Of a DNA stretch of 64,000 bases, positions 16,324-24,963 are shown one piece after another. How positions within the stretch are numbered: the first letter of the stretch is position 1; each line of letters begins with the position of its first letter. The translations under genes were made by a program, and so were the position numbers. The stretch is from Saprospiraceae bacterium (GTDB lineage Bacteria; Bacteroidota; Bacteroidia; Chitinophagales; Saprospiraceae): contig JALHQW010000024.1 in the NCBI GenBank assembly GCA_022841745.1, forward strand, positions 1 through 64,000. The letters run 5' to 3'. The notes under the pieces are model-generated. The model ran no database searches and was not told where the DNA came from. It saw nothing but the letters and a program-made list of their open reading frames with translations.

Positions 16324-17880
16324 TTATGCAGTCAAAATCATGGTAAACACTGTCCCACGCTCCTTCGGATTACTAGCTTCGGTACTGGTCTCCATCTTTA
16401 GCTCTCCACCGTGCCCTTTGGTCACAATATCATAGGCCAGCGAAAGCCCCAGCCCCGTGCCCTGCCCGGTAGGCTTGGTGGTGAAGAAAGGTTGGAAAAT
16501 CTTGTCTGAAATAGCGGGTGGGATACCGTTTCCATTGTCCTTCACGCTCAAAATCACCCTGTTGCCCTGCCGCTGAGTGCTGACCATGACCGTTGGCTCG
16601 TAGCCAGTTTGTCCGTTTTCCCTTTCTTGTTTTTGGCGCTCCGCAACGGCGTGGAAGGCGTTGGTCAGCAGGTTCAGCACTACCCGCCCGATGTCCTGCG
16701 GGATGATGTTTACCTTGCCAACCGACACATCGAATGCTGATTTCATGGTGGCGTTGAACCCCTTGTCTTTGGCCCGTAGGCCGTGGTAGGCGAGGCGGAA
16801 ATACTCGTCGGCAAGGGCATTGAGGTCGGTCGGCTCCTTGGTGCCGCTGCTGTCCCTGGCGTGCTGGAGCATCCCGCTCACGATGCTGGAGGCCCGCTTG
16901 CCGTGGTGGTTTATCTTCTCTTGGTTTTGGCTGAGGTCGTTCATCAGGTCATGCACCAGCGCCTTGTCCGGGTCGGGCTTCCCGATTTCCTCCCGAAGTT
17001 CCTGCACCAGTTCAAGGTTTAGTTCCGAGAAGTTGTTGACGAAGTTCAGGGGGTTCTGTATCTCGTGGGCGATGCCCGCCGTCAGTTCACCAAGGGAGGC
17101 GAGCTTCTCGGACTGGATGAGTTGCGCCTGGGTGGACTTGAGTTCCGTGAGCGCCTTTTCTAGTTCTTCTTTTTGTTTGGTCAATTGGTTGGTGCGCTCC
17201 GTGACCAAATGCTCCAGTTCCGCCTTTCGTGCCTCCGCAATTTGAGCCTCCTCCTGCAATTTCAGCCGTAGCTTGCGCTCTTTTTTGATGCGGGTAAGGG
17301 CGTAGATGCCAAAGCCGATGAGCCAGAGGAAAGCAAAAGCCGCCGCCGTGTCAAAATACGCATTGTTTTCTTTAACAAAGCTGTTGGCCAAACGCTTTAA
17401 AATGAAGGCCAATACATACACAACGCCGATGGGCAAAATAGCGAGCAAGAGCAGCCGGGCTGGGCGGTAGTCATGGAGCAGGTAAACCTTGTCGTTGGAG
17501 GAGCTTTTGGCGGCATCGAACAGGGCTGGGCGGTAGTCCCGGAGCAGGTAGAGCGTTATGAGTACGACGACGTAAAAAAGCTCGGTGAAACTCTCCTGAA
17601 GGATGTGCAACGCCGGTATTAGCGCCAGCCCGAAATAAATAATGGAGCCGAGCCAAACCTTCGATAAGACCTTGTCCCAGACCGGGAGTCGGTTGGCTGT
17701 GTCCAAAGACTTGCGCATGACGTGAACCCCGTAGATGGCCAAGGCGATGGTAAAAATCAATCCTATTTCCATGCAGTCACTATTCTTGGTTGAAAAGGTA
17801 ATTTGGTTGGCAAGGTAAGAAACAGTTTGCTCAAAATTTTCGAAGGAATTTAGCACAAAGGTGCTATTGCTATTGTACAT
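16324..17880 (-). CDS. Multi-span sensor histidine kinase
   Basis: The 518-residue protein has about five membrane segments (near 39-56, 76-94, 99-113, 141-161, 177-196), a long coiled coil (about 198-260), a HisKA-like region with His272 in AGIAHEIQNPLNF and an ATPase domain with NAFHAV, DNGNGIPP and GTGLGLSLAY. A short internal duplication is seen (YLLRDYRPAL and YLLHDYRPAR). It is the first gene of a three-gene operon with a lone receiver and a receiver-cyclase, a plausible phosphorelay controlling cAMP. Confidence 0.92.
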   Translation of the reverse strand: MYNSNSTFVLNSFENFEQTVSYLANQITFSTKNSDCMEIGLIFTIALAIYGVHVMRKSLDTANRLPVWDKVLSKVWLGSIIYFGLALIPALHILQESFTELFYVVVLITLYLLRDYRPALFDAAKSSSNDKVYLLHDYRPARLLLLAILPIGVVYVLAFILKRLANSFVKENNAYFDTAAAFAFLWLIGFGIYALTRIKKERKLRLKLQEEAQIAEARKAELEHLVTERTNQLTKQKEELEKALTELKSTQAQLIQSEKLASLGELTAGIAHEIQNPLNFVNNFSELNLELVQELREEIGKPDPDKALVHDLMNDLSQNQEKINHHGKRASSIVSGMLQHARDSSGTKEPTDLNALADEYFRLAYHGLRAKDKGFNATMKSAFDVSVGKVNIIPQDIGRVVLNLLTNAFHAVAERQKQERENGQTGYEPTVMVSTQRQGNRVILSVKDNGNGIPPAISDKIFQPFFTTKPTGQGTGLGLSLAYDIVTKGHGGELKMETSTEASNPKERGTVFTMILTA

Positions 17881-18066
17881 CGCATTTTAAATTAGATGAA
17901 CGGATTGTTCCAACAGAAGTAACCCTCAAGGTATTCGAATGATGACTGCATAACTATTTTCGCACGCTCCTTTTCAACCGAAGCTGATTATCAATTGATT
18001 ACAAGACCTTGTATCCTGGCCTCAGATTCGATTTACTGTGGTGAACCTTCGATTTCCCAATTTCAT

Positions 18067-18238
18067 TTAATTCCCAATTTCCAAGGCTTCCAACGCCACC
18101 CGGTACAAATCCCCCGGCCTTCGTTTGCCTTCCGCAAACTCCCGCACCACGCCGGGCCATGTCCGCTGTGGATTGTGCCGTGGCTTTGGGGGTAATAACA
18201 GCGAAACATAAGGCAAATACAATTAGGTAAGTTTTCAT
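18067..18238 (-). pseudogene. Secreted-protein gene with internal loss
   Basis: From 18238 a signal peptide is encoded (MKTYLIVFALCFAVITPKAT). After about 27 codons the sense-like reading moves to another frame, giving WPGVVREFAEGKRRPGDLYR and VALEALEIGN before a TAA at 18067-18069. A start joined out of frame to a plausible C-terminus suggests an internal deletion or frameshift. Family unknown. Confidence 0.35.
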
Positions 18239-18362
18239 GGACTTAAAATAGAAATGCACCCAAGTTTGGGGGTAACAACTTATAAAGATTGACCAAATTG
18301 CCAACCGTTGCGTAGCGTATCCTGTTTCTTTATGCCATGCAACCCCGAACCCTTCGATGCCT

Positions 18363-18842
18363 TCATTGGTCGCCCGCAGCAGCAGCCAGTTTTTTAATCA
18401 AAACCACCTGCCCCATATGGTAGTAGGCGTGCTCAATCATGCCGTCTATATTGCGTCGGTAGGTGCCATATTTTTCATCCACGAAAGGGGCGTCCAATTG
18501 CTCGTCGGGTAACTGTTCCACCAAATCGGCAAAGGATTCTGCGTCCGAAAACAGCTTGTCCCGCAGCCGTTCCCAGTCCTCTTGCGATTGGATGGGCGGC
18601 ATGTCGAAGCTGAACCTGTCCCGGATGTCGAGCGAGCCGCCCTTCAGCACGTTCACGATGCCAGCGATGTAGTAGTCAATATGGAAGGTGAGCAACGCAA
18701 TGGTGTTCAGCGAGCCGACCTGCGTGGTAGCTTGTTGCCAGTCGAGGTCCTGGACTTGTTCCTTGAAATTGGTGTTGGCGATCCATTTGCCGTTCAGGAT
18801 GACCTCCCGAAAGCGGTCGGCGATTTGCTTTGTGGCGGACAT
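18363..18842 (-). CDS. DinB superfamily protein
   Basis: The 159-residue cytoplasmic protein has the DinB four-helix pattern with metal-type histidines in LLTFHIDYYIAG and in the final helix MIEHAYYHMGQVVLIKK. The family includes bacillithiol and mycothiol transferases, but most Bacteroidota members are uncharacterised. It is the first of four small minus-strand genes with separate spacing, probably independently transcribed. Confidence 0.88.
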   Translation of the reverse strand: MSATKQIADRFREVILNGKWIANTNFKEQVQDLDWQQATTQVGSLNTIALLTFHIDYYIAGIVNVLKGGSLDIRDRFSFDMPPIQSQEDWERLRDKLFSDAESFADLVEQLPDEQLDAPFVDEKYGTYRRNIDGMIEHAYYHMGQVVLIKKLAAAAGDQ

Positions 18843-18944
18843 GATTTCAGGTTTTGGTTTGTGATGCGCAAGTTTAGTGAGAAATTAGTTTTGTCGCTGA
18901 ACTGTTCCTTTGTTCCTAAGTGCCCATGCAACGCATTTGGCTGT

Positions 18945-19958
18945 TCATTTCGCAAAAACTCCCGGCGGCAGCCCCGCCGCAAAATCGGCCTCCCCTACCC
19001 CGCCGTCCTCGTCGCTGTCGTAGTCCACGGCGATTTTCCAAGTGCCGTCCATTTTCCGAAGTATGACATGGAACTTGCCGTAATAATGGAACTGCTCCCC
19101 GTCCGAATAAGTGAGCGTATAGCGGTAAATGCCTCGCTCCGAAGCAGTGGCCGCACCCGCTACCCGTTCAAAAAAAGCAAAGGCAATGCTTGGCTTGGCT
19201 TTTTGTCCCTTCGTCCATTCAAACTGCCCTTGGACATTGGCCTTGTAATTGGCCAAGTCTTTCACCCCTGCATCCTTGCCGCCAGTAGCCCGGACGAGGT
19301 CGGGCGTGTGGAGGTTGATGTACTTGCCAGCGTCCTCGGTGGCGTAGGCTTCCATGAAAGGTGCCCAGATGTCACGGTCAATTTCCCGAAGGCGGGCTAG
19401 GTTTTCGGCGTCCTGCGGGATATGCACCTTCGGCAATGGGCGCTCCGGCTTGTCTCTCCGATATACCAAATACTCCTCTTTGTGGCTGCCGTCCTCCTGC
19501 CGCAACGCTAACCAGATGTCGCATTTTCCACCATTTTCAATCATCGTGAGTCCGCTGAAATACACGGCGTTGGGCGCCGTTTTCACCAAATTGAAAGTGA
19601 CGTACTCGTCCTTTTCCTCCCAGCCCGTCAGGTCGGGGTTGAAGTGCTTGACCTTGTAGGTGAGCGTACCGTTCTCCTCTCCTATCTGGCAGATTTCGGA
19701 GAAAACGGGCTTACCGTTCTCCAGCACCCTGAACGTGGCGAGCATCTGTCCGCCTGCAGGGGGCGACCAGATTTCCTCCAACCAGCCGCCGAAGCCCTCG
19801 CCCGACCAGCGTCCCTTGAGCCAGTCAAGGTCGTTGATGTTGGCGGATACTTTGGTAGTACCGTCGTATTCGAAGGTGTGCTCGGTGAGCTTTTTTTGCC
19901 CAAAGGAAATGGTGAAAAGGCCGCAGAGGAAGAAGGCGGTGGCGAGTGATTTTCCCAT
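18945..19958 (-). CDS. Secreted DUF6265 + SnoaL-like protein
   Basis: Started at 19958 (MGKSLATAFFLCGLFTISFG, signal peptide), the product has 337 residues; the open frame runs upstream only as antisense of the next gene. Residues of about 40-165 fit DUF6265 (DWLKGRWSGEGFGGWLEEIWS). The C-terminal 150 residues have an NTF2/SnoaL-like layout (PFMEAYATEDAGKYINLHT, later GTWKIAVDYDSD). Both modules bind small hydrophobic molecules in other proteins. Function here unknown. Confidence 0.82.
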   Translation of the reverse strand: MGKSLATAFFLCGLFTISFGQKKLTEHTFEYDGTTKVSANINDLDWLKGRWSGEGFGGWLEEIWSPPAGGQMLATFRVLENGKPVFSEICQIGEENGTLTYKVKHFNPDLTGWEEKDEYVTFNLVKTAPNAVYFSGLTMIENGGKCDIWLALRQEDGSHKEEYLVYRRDKPERPLPKVHIPQDAENLARLREIDRDIWAPFMEAYATEDAGKYINLHTPDLVRATGGKDAGVKDLANYKANVQGQFEWTKGQKAKPSIAFAFFERVAGAATASERGIYRYTLTYSDGEQFHYYGKFHVILRKMDGTWKIAVDYDSDEDGGVGEADFAAGLPPGVFAK

Positions 19959-20014
19959 GTCAGGTGATTTTGGACAAATGTACAAACGGGCATTGAATCT
20001 AAAAAGGAACCCGT

Positions 20015-20929
20015 TCAATCTGCCAATTTTGCGACCATTTCGACTCCCAACCCACTGATGAAAAACCGCTCCTTGCGGTTGCTGAGGAGCCGGGCCGTCC
20101 AGTTGGTAAAGCCGCAGTCGCCGATTTCCCATTCCTTGGTGCCGAGGGTCAGCAGGATTTTGCAGCGCAGGAAACGATAGTAGCCTTCTGGCTCGGCAGG
20201 CTTTACCTCGATGGGGAACATCCCTGCCACGATGTCTGGCAAGGTGCTTTCGCAAAAACGTACTCCTTCCGTAGAAAACGGCGTAAAAACTGCCCGGAAG
20301 CCGGACGCCCCCGGCAGCGTTTTTGCCCAACTATGGTAAAAAAGCAGATGCTCCGCCACTGTCGTTTTTTCAAAGGAAAAATGCCCGGTATCACGTCCTG
20401 CACTGGTCATGCAGAATATATCAAAATGCGGTGTAAACCCTTCTAAATCAAAAACTTGTGTACGGATATGACGGTGGGATGCGCAAAGCCGGATTAAATC
20501 TTCAGGCCCCTGCCCTTTCCGGCGGAGGGCAGTTTCCAAGGCAAGCACATTGGTGGCATCGGCAACGAGTTCCGTGCCACGGGTGGCCGAAACCACTTTG
20601 TCCTGATGGGCCAGTGCCACCACCGAGCAAGTGCCCAACGGGCAGGCCGGCGACAACTGCAAAGGCTCGAAACCTGCCGAGGCGGCCCGTTGGAGCAAGT
20701 CGTTTTTTATCGCAACTAATTTGAAAAAGGGGGCACTGGAGGGTCGAACAAACCGGTTTTCAGCGTAGGCCCGCAGCACGTCGGCGGGCTGGAGTTGGGT
20801 CGTTTTCAAGTGGAAGATTTCCAGCAAAACGGAGTTCAGGGTGCTGCCGGGCAGTTGTCCCGCCAAAATCGAAGGGAGATGCTGGAGGCCCAAATCATGC
20901 AGTGGGCGTTGGAGGATTTTTGCTTTCAT
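20015..20929 (-). CDS. Conserved protein of unknown function
   Basis: The 304-residue protein (start MKAKILQRPL at 20929; the upstream ATG at 20989 is less likely because the next gene's 3' end lies there) has no signal or membrane segment. Notable stretches are LSPACPLGTCSVVALAHQDK, then RGTELVADATNVLALE and SHRHIRTQVFDL. The ordered motifs suggest a folded enzyme or a tRNA-synthetase-like paralogue, but I cannot assign it. The gene is close to the VOC gene upstream on the same strand and could be co-transcribed. Confidence 0.75.
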   Translation of the reverse strand: MKAKILQRPLHDLGLQHLPSILAGQLPGSTLNSVLLEIFHLKTTQLQPADVLRAYAENRFVRPSSAPFFKLVAIKNDLLQRAASAGFEPLQLSPACPLGTCSVVALAHQDKVVSATRGTELVADATNVLALETALRRKGQGPEDLIRLCASHRHIRTQVFDLEGFTPHFDIFCMTSAGRDTGHFSFEKTTVAEHLLFYHSWAKTLPGASGFRAVFTPFSTEGVRFCESTLPDIVAGMFPIEVKPAEPEGYYRFLRCKILLTLGTKEWEIGDCGFTNWTARLLSNRKERFFISGLGVEMVAKLAD

Positions 20930-20985
20930 GGATGTGTTTTTGGGAAACAACGAATTGCAATCATCAAAAATTCCGGCATTGCAAC

Positions 20986-21357
20986 TCACACCTGTTGCCC
21001 GAACATAATCCGGTGCCCATCAATGGTGATGACGCCAAACTCCCGCATCCCCCAAGGCTTGCTGCCCAGCGGATAGTGGATTTCAGCACCATTTGTTAAA
21101 AGCTCGTTGTACAGTTCGTCAACGCCCTCCACCTGCACGTAGGCGAAGTAGGAATGGTTGCGGGTCTCGTGGGCCGAGCAGTCGTCGGCGCAAACGCCGA
21201 GCATGACGACGAAGCTGCCCCGGCGGAGTTGATGCCAGCCGTCGTAGGCCCAATCGGTGGTAAAACCCAGTTTTTGCTGGTAATGCTCAACGGAAGCGGC
21301 GAGGTTCTGCACGGCCAGTACATAGCGGGTTTCGAGGATGGTCGGGTTTGCAGTCAT
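20986..21357 (-). CDS. VOC family protein
   Basis: The 123-residue protein (start MTANPTILETRYVLAVQNLA at 21357) has the glyoxalase-like fold: a first module with ASVEHYQQKLGFTTDW and a second ending PWGMREFGVITIDGHRIMFG. Substrate unknown. It lies directly upstream of the unknown gene at 20015-20929 on the same strand. Confidence 0.88.
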   Translation of the reverse strand: MTANPTILETRYVLAVQNLAASVEHYQQKLGFTTDWAYDGWHQLRRGSFVVMLGVCADDCSAHETRNHSYFAYVQVEGVDELYNELLTNGAEIHYPLGSKPWGMREFGVITIDGHRIMFGQQV

Positions 21358-21531
21358 TGTTTTTTCTGCAAAAATGGAGCAAAATGGCCGGACAAGCATT
21401 GGTTTTTCTAAAAAATGGCTGCGCTACCCCACCCCTGTTTGATTTTCGTAAGCATTGCTTTGAAAAATATTATTGCAAACCGTCCTGATTCCGTTCCTGT
21501 TAGCCTTAACTCATGGGGGTCAAATCATTGG

Positions 21532-21741
21532 ATGAAAAAACGAACAACCAAACCCCCGCTGCTGCTTGCACTGCTTCATTTTTGTAAGTCGGCCTTGGAC
21601 CAAACGGCGGACAGCACCAAGTCCACCATCAACCTCAGTGGCTACATAAATGCCAACAGCAACGGCTTCTCGCTCGTGCCAACCTTTTCGCTGGGCAAGC
21701 CCGCCATGCAGACGGGCTTCAATATCAGCATCAACAAGGGG
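21532..21741 (+). pseudogene. 5' fragment of a secreted or outer-membrane protein gene
   Basis: From the ATG at 21532 some 70 codons look real: MKKRTTKPPLLLALLHF then LSGYINANSNGFSLVPTFSL and GKPAMQTGFNISINKG. At about 21,741 this ends, and the frame continues as antisense of the ABC permease gene, whose stop is at 21,751. The gene has lost its 3' part at the convergent junction. Confidence 0.6.
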
Positions 21742-21750
21742 CGGGCTGCA

Positions 21751-22905
21751 TCACCCCGCCGTCTTCCGATACGTCCACACCGCCAGCGCATTGAACAGTA
21801 CGCCCAGCCCAATCATCACGAAGAAATTATAGCGAATATCCACCCAGCCGCTGCCCTTGAGCAGCACCAGCCGCATGACGGTCACAAAGTGGGCGATGGG
21901 GTTCGGGACGGTCATCGCCTGCGCCCATTCGGGCATGGATTCGATGGGGGTAAATAGTCCGCTCATCAGGATGAAAATGACCATGAAGAACCAGGCGATG
22001 AACATGGCCTGCTGCTGTGTGTCGGCGAAATTGGAGATGAAAAAGCCAATGCCCAGCACGGCGAAGATATTTGCTACGCAAAAAGCAAAGACCAGCCAGA
22101 GGTCGCCTTCCAATGGGATGTTGAAGAGCAGCTTGCCGACCGTGAGGCCCAGCGCCAAATCGAAGAGGCCGATGAAGAGGAAGGGCAGCAATTTGCCCAA
22201 GATGAACTGCCATTTGCGGATGGGCGTCACGTTGATTTGCTCGATGGTACCGATTTCCTTTTCCCGCACCACGTTCATGGCCGAGAGGATGAGCACCAGC
22301 ATGGCCACCAGCTCGCCGAGGATGCCGGGCACCATGAAGGTCTTGTAGTCGAGGGAGGGGTTGTACCAGTACCTTACGGAAGGATTGAAGGATTGAAGGG
22401 TTGAAGGATTGAAGGATTGGGGCGTCGCCGAATTTCCCGCAATGAACCTTGGGGAAATATTCGCCATGAGTTCACTGCTGAAGCTTTGGAAAACGTCGCC
22501 GGCGTAGCTGGCGGCGAGGCCGGCTTTTTGGCCGTTGATGGCGTTCACCTGGACTTGCAGTTGAGTCGGTTGTTTCTTCAAAATATCCCTTTCAAAATGG
22601 GCGGGGATAGTGAGGAAAACGTCGGCGGCGTCTTTTTCGATGAGTTCGAAACCTTCGTGGTCGCTGAGGGGCATCCCGGCGAGGGTGAAGTAGCCGGAGG
22701 CGGTCAGTTTGCTCACGAGCAGTCGGCTGGTGCTGCTGCGGTCTTGGTCGAGCACGGCGAGGGCGATGTTCTTCACGTCGTGCGTGGCCGCAAAGGACAG
22801 GATGACCAACTGGATAATGGGGAACACGAAAATGATGGGCAGCATCGCCCGGTTCCGGAAGATTTGGAGGAATTCTTTTTGCAGTAAAAGCAGCACAATA
22901 CGCAT
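21751..22905 (-). CDS. ABC-2 exporter permease
   Basis: The 384-residue protein has the ABC-2 (YhhJ/YbhS) layout: one N-terminal helix after MRIVLLLLQKEFLQIFRNR, a large extracytoplasmic domain, then five helices with the signature VREKEIGTIEQINVTPI. The extracytoplasmic domain contains an insertion of word repeats (QSFNPS twice, encoded at about 22,381-22,427). It is the last gene of a minus-strand exporter set. Its 5' neighbour permease is a paralogue. Substrate unknown; related E. coli systems export drugs or are uncharacterised. Confidence 0.92.
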   Translation of the reverse strand: MRIVLLLLQKEFLQIFRNRAMLPIIFVFPIIQLVILSFAATHDVKNIALAVLDQDRSSTSRLLVSKLTASGYFTLAGMPLSDHEGFELIEKDAADVFLTIPAHFERDILKKQPTQLQVQVNAINGQKAGLAASYAGDVFQSFSSELMANISPRFIAGNSATPQSFNPSTLQSFNPSVRYWYNPSLDYKTFMVPGILGELVAMLVLILSAMNVVREKEIGTIEQINVTPIRKWQFILGKLLPFLFIGLFDLALGLTVGKLLFNIPLEGDLWLVFAFCVANIFAVLGIGFFISNFADTQQQAMFIAWFFMVIFILMSGLFTPIESMPEWAQAMTVPNPIAHFVTVMRLVLLKGSGWVDIRYNFFVMIGLGVLFNALAVWTYRKTAG

Positions 22906-22937
22906 GGTTGTTTCACGCCATTTTGACGCTATTTATT

Positions 22938-23121
22938 TTTCACGCAACGCCGCAACGGACGCAACGTGTTTAAACAAGCGTTGCGCTCGTTGCAGCGTTG
23001 CGTGAAACTTTATTTTTCTCGTCTTGCCAACGAACTCAATGTGACTAAAAATGCGTCTGTAGGGGCGTTGCGGACGGAATGTGTTTAATCAAGCGTTGCG
23101 TCCGTAGCGGCGTTGCGTGAA
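22938..23121. repeat. Two palindromic repeats CACGCAACG...CGTTGCGTG
   Basis: A hairpin unit with arms TTTCACGCAACG... (22938-22966) and its complement (22979-23006) is followed by a second, diverged unit (about 23,055-23,121) with GTGTTTAATCAAGCGTTGCG and CGTTGCGTGAAA. The units fill the gap between the two permease genes and would fold strongly in the transcript. Confidence 0.75.
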
Positions 23122-23139
23122 AAAACCATGCGTGCATAG

Positions 23140-24252
23140 CTACGCCAAGCGTGTCTTAAAATTCTTCATTGCGAGCAACAAGAAAAACAGCGACATCCCC
23201 CCCAGCACCGCCGCCTTTTGCCAGATGAAATTCCAGCCAACGCCTTTCAGCATCACGTCCTTCAGGATGGCGATAAACCACTTGGCAGGTATGGCATTGC
23301 CGATGACCTGCAGCGGCACGGGCATGGATTTCAAGGGGAAAATAAAGTCCGAAAGCAGCACCGTCGGCAGCATGAGCGCCATCAGGGACATCATCATGGC
23401 CTGCTGCTGCGTCTTGGCCTTGGTGGAAATGAAAACCCCCAACGACAGTGCCGCCACTACATACAACACGCTCATTATCAGCAACAAAGCCATGCTCCCA
23501 CGGATGGGCACATCAAAAACCAGGTTGCCGACGGCCAGTACCAAGACCCCGTCCATGAAGGCTATCAACACATAGGGCACTACCTTGCCCACCACCATCA
23601 GCAGCGGGTGCAGCGGCGACACGAGCAGCAGTTCCATCGTGCCCAGCTCCTTCTCCCTTGCGATGGTCAGCGAGGTCATCATCGCCGAAATCAGCATCAG
23701 GATGAGTGCCATCACGCCCGGCACAAAGAGGTAGGCGGAGACGAGTTGGGGGTTGTAGAGCATCCTCGTTTCCACTAGGATTGGAGGATTGAAGGATTGA
23801 AGGATTGAAGCTGGGGCCTGCTCCTGCTGAAAAGTGGCTATCATTTGCGAAGCATAAGCCACCAGCGTGCTGGCGTAGTTCGGTTCGCTGCCGTCGGCAA
23901 TGAGCTGGACTTGGGCGGTGCCCCGCTTAATTGCTTGGTCGAAGCCGGGGGGTATGACGACGGCCATCTTCACTTTTCCCGTCTGGAACTGTCGGTGGAT
24001 GTCTGCATAGTTCTGCACCGTGCCATTCAGGCGGAGGTGGCCGGAGGCGGTGAGTTTTTGGGTCAGTTTGAAGCTGAGGTCGTCCTTCGCCTGGTCGAGC
24101 ACGATGATGTCGGCGTTCCTGAACTCGTTGGTGATGGCGTAGCCAAAAATGATGACCTGCGCCACGGGCATCCCCAGCAGGATGAGCAGCGTCCGCTTGT
24201 CCCGGAGGATGTGGCGGAACTCTTTTTTGACGAAGGCGAGGAATTTTTTCAT
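23140..24252 (-). CDS. ABC-2 exporter permease
   Basis: The 370-residue protein (start MKKFLAFVKKEFRHILRDKR at 24252) has the same layout as the downstream permease, with the signature AREKELGTMELLLVSPL after the second helix. The equivalent extracytoplasmic position carries a short word-repeat insertion (SILQSFNPP, encoded at about 23,779-23,811). Two different permeases imply a heterodimeric channel served by the two ATPases farther upstream. A plus-strand toxin-antitoxin pair separates it from the nearer ATPase gene. Confidence 0.92.
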   Translation of the reverse strand: MKKFLAFVKKEFRHILRDKRTLLILLGMPVAQVIIFGYAITNEFRNADIIVLDQAKDDLSFKLTQKLTASGHLRLNGTVQNYADIHRQFQTGKVKMAVVIPPGFDQAIKRGTAQVQLIADGSEPNYASTLVAYASQMIATFQQEQAPASILQSFNPPILVETRMLYNPQLVSAYLFVPGVMALILMLISAMMTSLTIAREKELGTMELLLVSPLHPLLMVVGKVVPYVLIAFMDGVLVLAVGNLVFDVPIRGSMALLLIMSVLYVVAALSLGVFISTKAKTQQQAMMMSLMALMLPTVLLSDFIFPLKSMPVPLQVIGNAIPAKWFIAILKDVMLKGVGWNFIWQKAAVLGGMSLFFLLLAMKNFKTRLA

Positions 24253-24309
24253 GGCGTGACGCCTTTTTGAGGCAATCTGTGTAAGTTTGTTTTGAAAAAT
24301 ATCCAATCC

Positions 24310-24570
24310 ATGCAAATCATTATTGAGGTCAAAAATTCTGGCATGTTCAACCGCTTGCTCGACCTGATTCGCCGGGCTGAGTGGCTGAACGGTGTGCGGG
24401 TCTGGAAAAAGACGAGCGAAAAGGCTAATACTGAACTGGTTTTAGACCTCAATACGCCGAATCAACCCGTTGTACCACGCACCGACTACCGTGAATTTTG
24501 GGGCTGCATCCAACCACAAATGGGCATCACGACCGTTGACCGCCTAATCGCTGAAATGCGGGAAGACTAA
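24310..24570 (+). CDS. Probable antitoxin of a PIN-toxin pair
   Basis: The 86-residue protein (MQIIIEVKNSGMFNRLLDLI) has no recognised DNA-binding fold in view, but it stands three bases before a VapC-like PIN gene on the same strand, the usual place of the antitoxin. Related Bacteroidota proteins with the start VKN...LLDLIRRAEWLNGV are found in the same setting, as far as I recall. Its C-terminal part (DRLIAEMRED) may neutralise the toxin. Confidence 0.65.
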   Translation: MQIIIEVKNSGMFNRLLDLIRRAEWLNGVRVWKKTSEKANTELVLDLNTPNQPVVPRTDYREFWGCIQPQMGITTVDRLIAEMRED

Positions 24571-24573
24571 GCT

Positions 24574-24959
24574 ATGCGATACATTCTGGACACAAACACC
24601 TTGATTTACTTCTGGACGGAACGCTTTCGCCCACGGGTTTCGAGTTTGTGTTGAACGCCCTCCAAAAACAAGAATGCTCGCTTTCCGTCATTTCAAAAAT
24701 CGAGGTGCTTGGCTTTCCCTTCCCCGATGTCTCGCAAGAGGAAAAAGCGGTGAAGTTCATTCAGAGTTTGCCCATCTTTCATTTAACCGAGGATGTGGTT
24801 GATAAATCCATCCAAATCAGAAAGGCAAACAAGACCAAAATAGCCGATGCAATCATAGCTGCCGCCGCCATTTTGAAGGATTTTACACTCATTTCAAGGA
24901 ACGAAAAGGATTTCAAAAACCTGCCAGGATTGAACTTCATCAATCCGTTTGATTTATAA
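24574..24959 (+). pseudogene. VapC-like PIN-domain toxin with a one-base frameshift
   Basis: From ATG 24574 the start MRYILDTNTLIYF carries the first PIN aspartate. The reading then must shift by one base at about 24,613 (TACTTCTGGAC where TACTTCTTGGAC would restore FLDG) to continue as GTLSPTGFEFVLNALQKQE, the catalytic Glu in SKIEVLGF, and IADAIIAAAA with LISRNEKDF to the stop at 24959. The rest is intact and about 128 residues long, as expected for a VapC RNase. Either the toxin is freshly inactivated or a base was missed. Confidence 0.82.
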
Positions 24960-24963
24960 ATCC

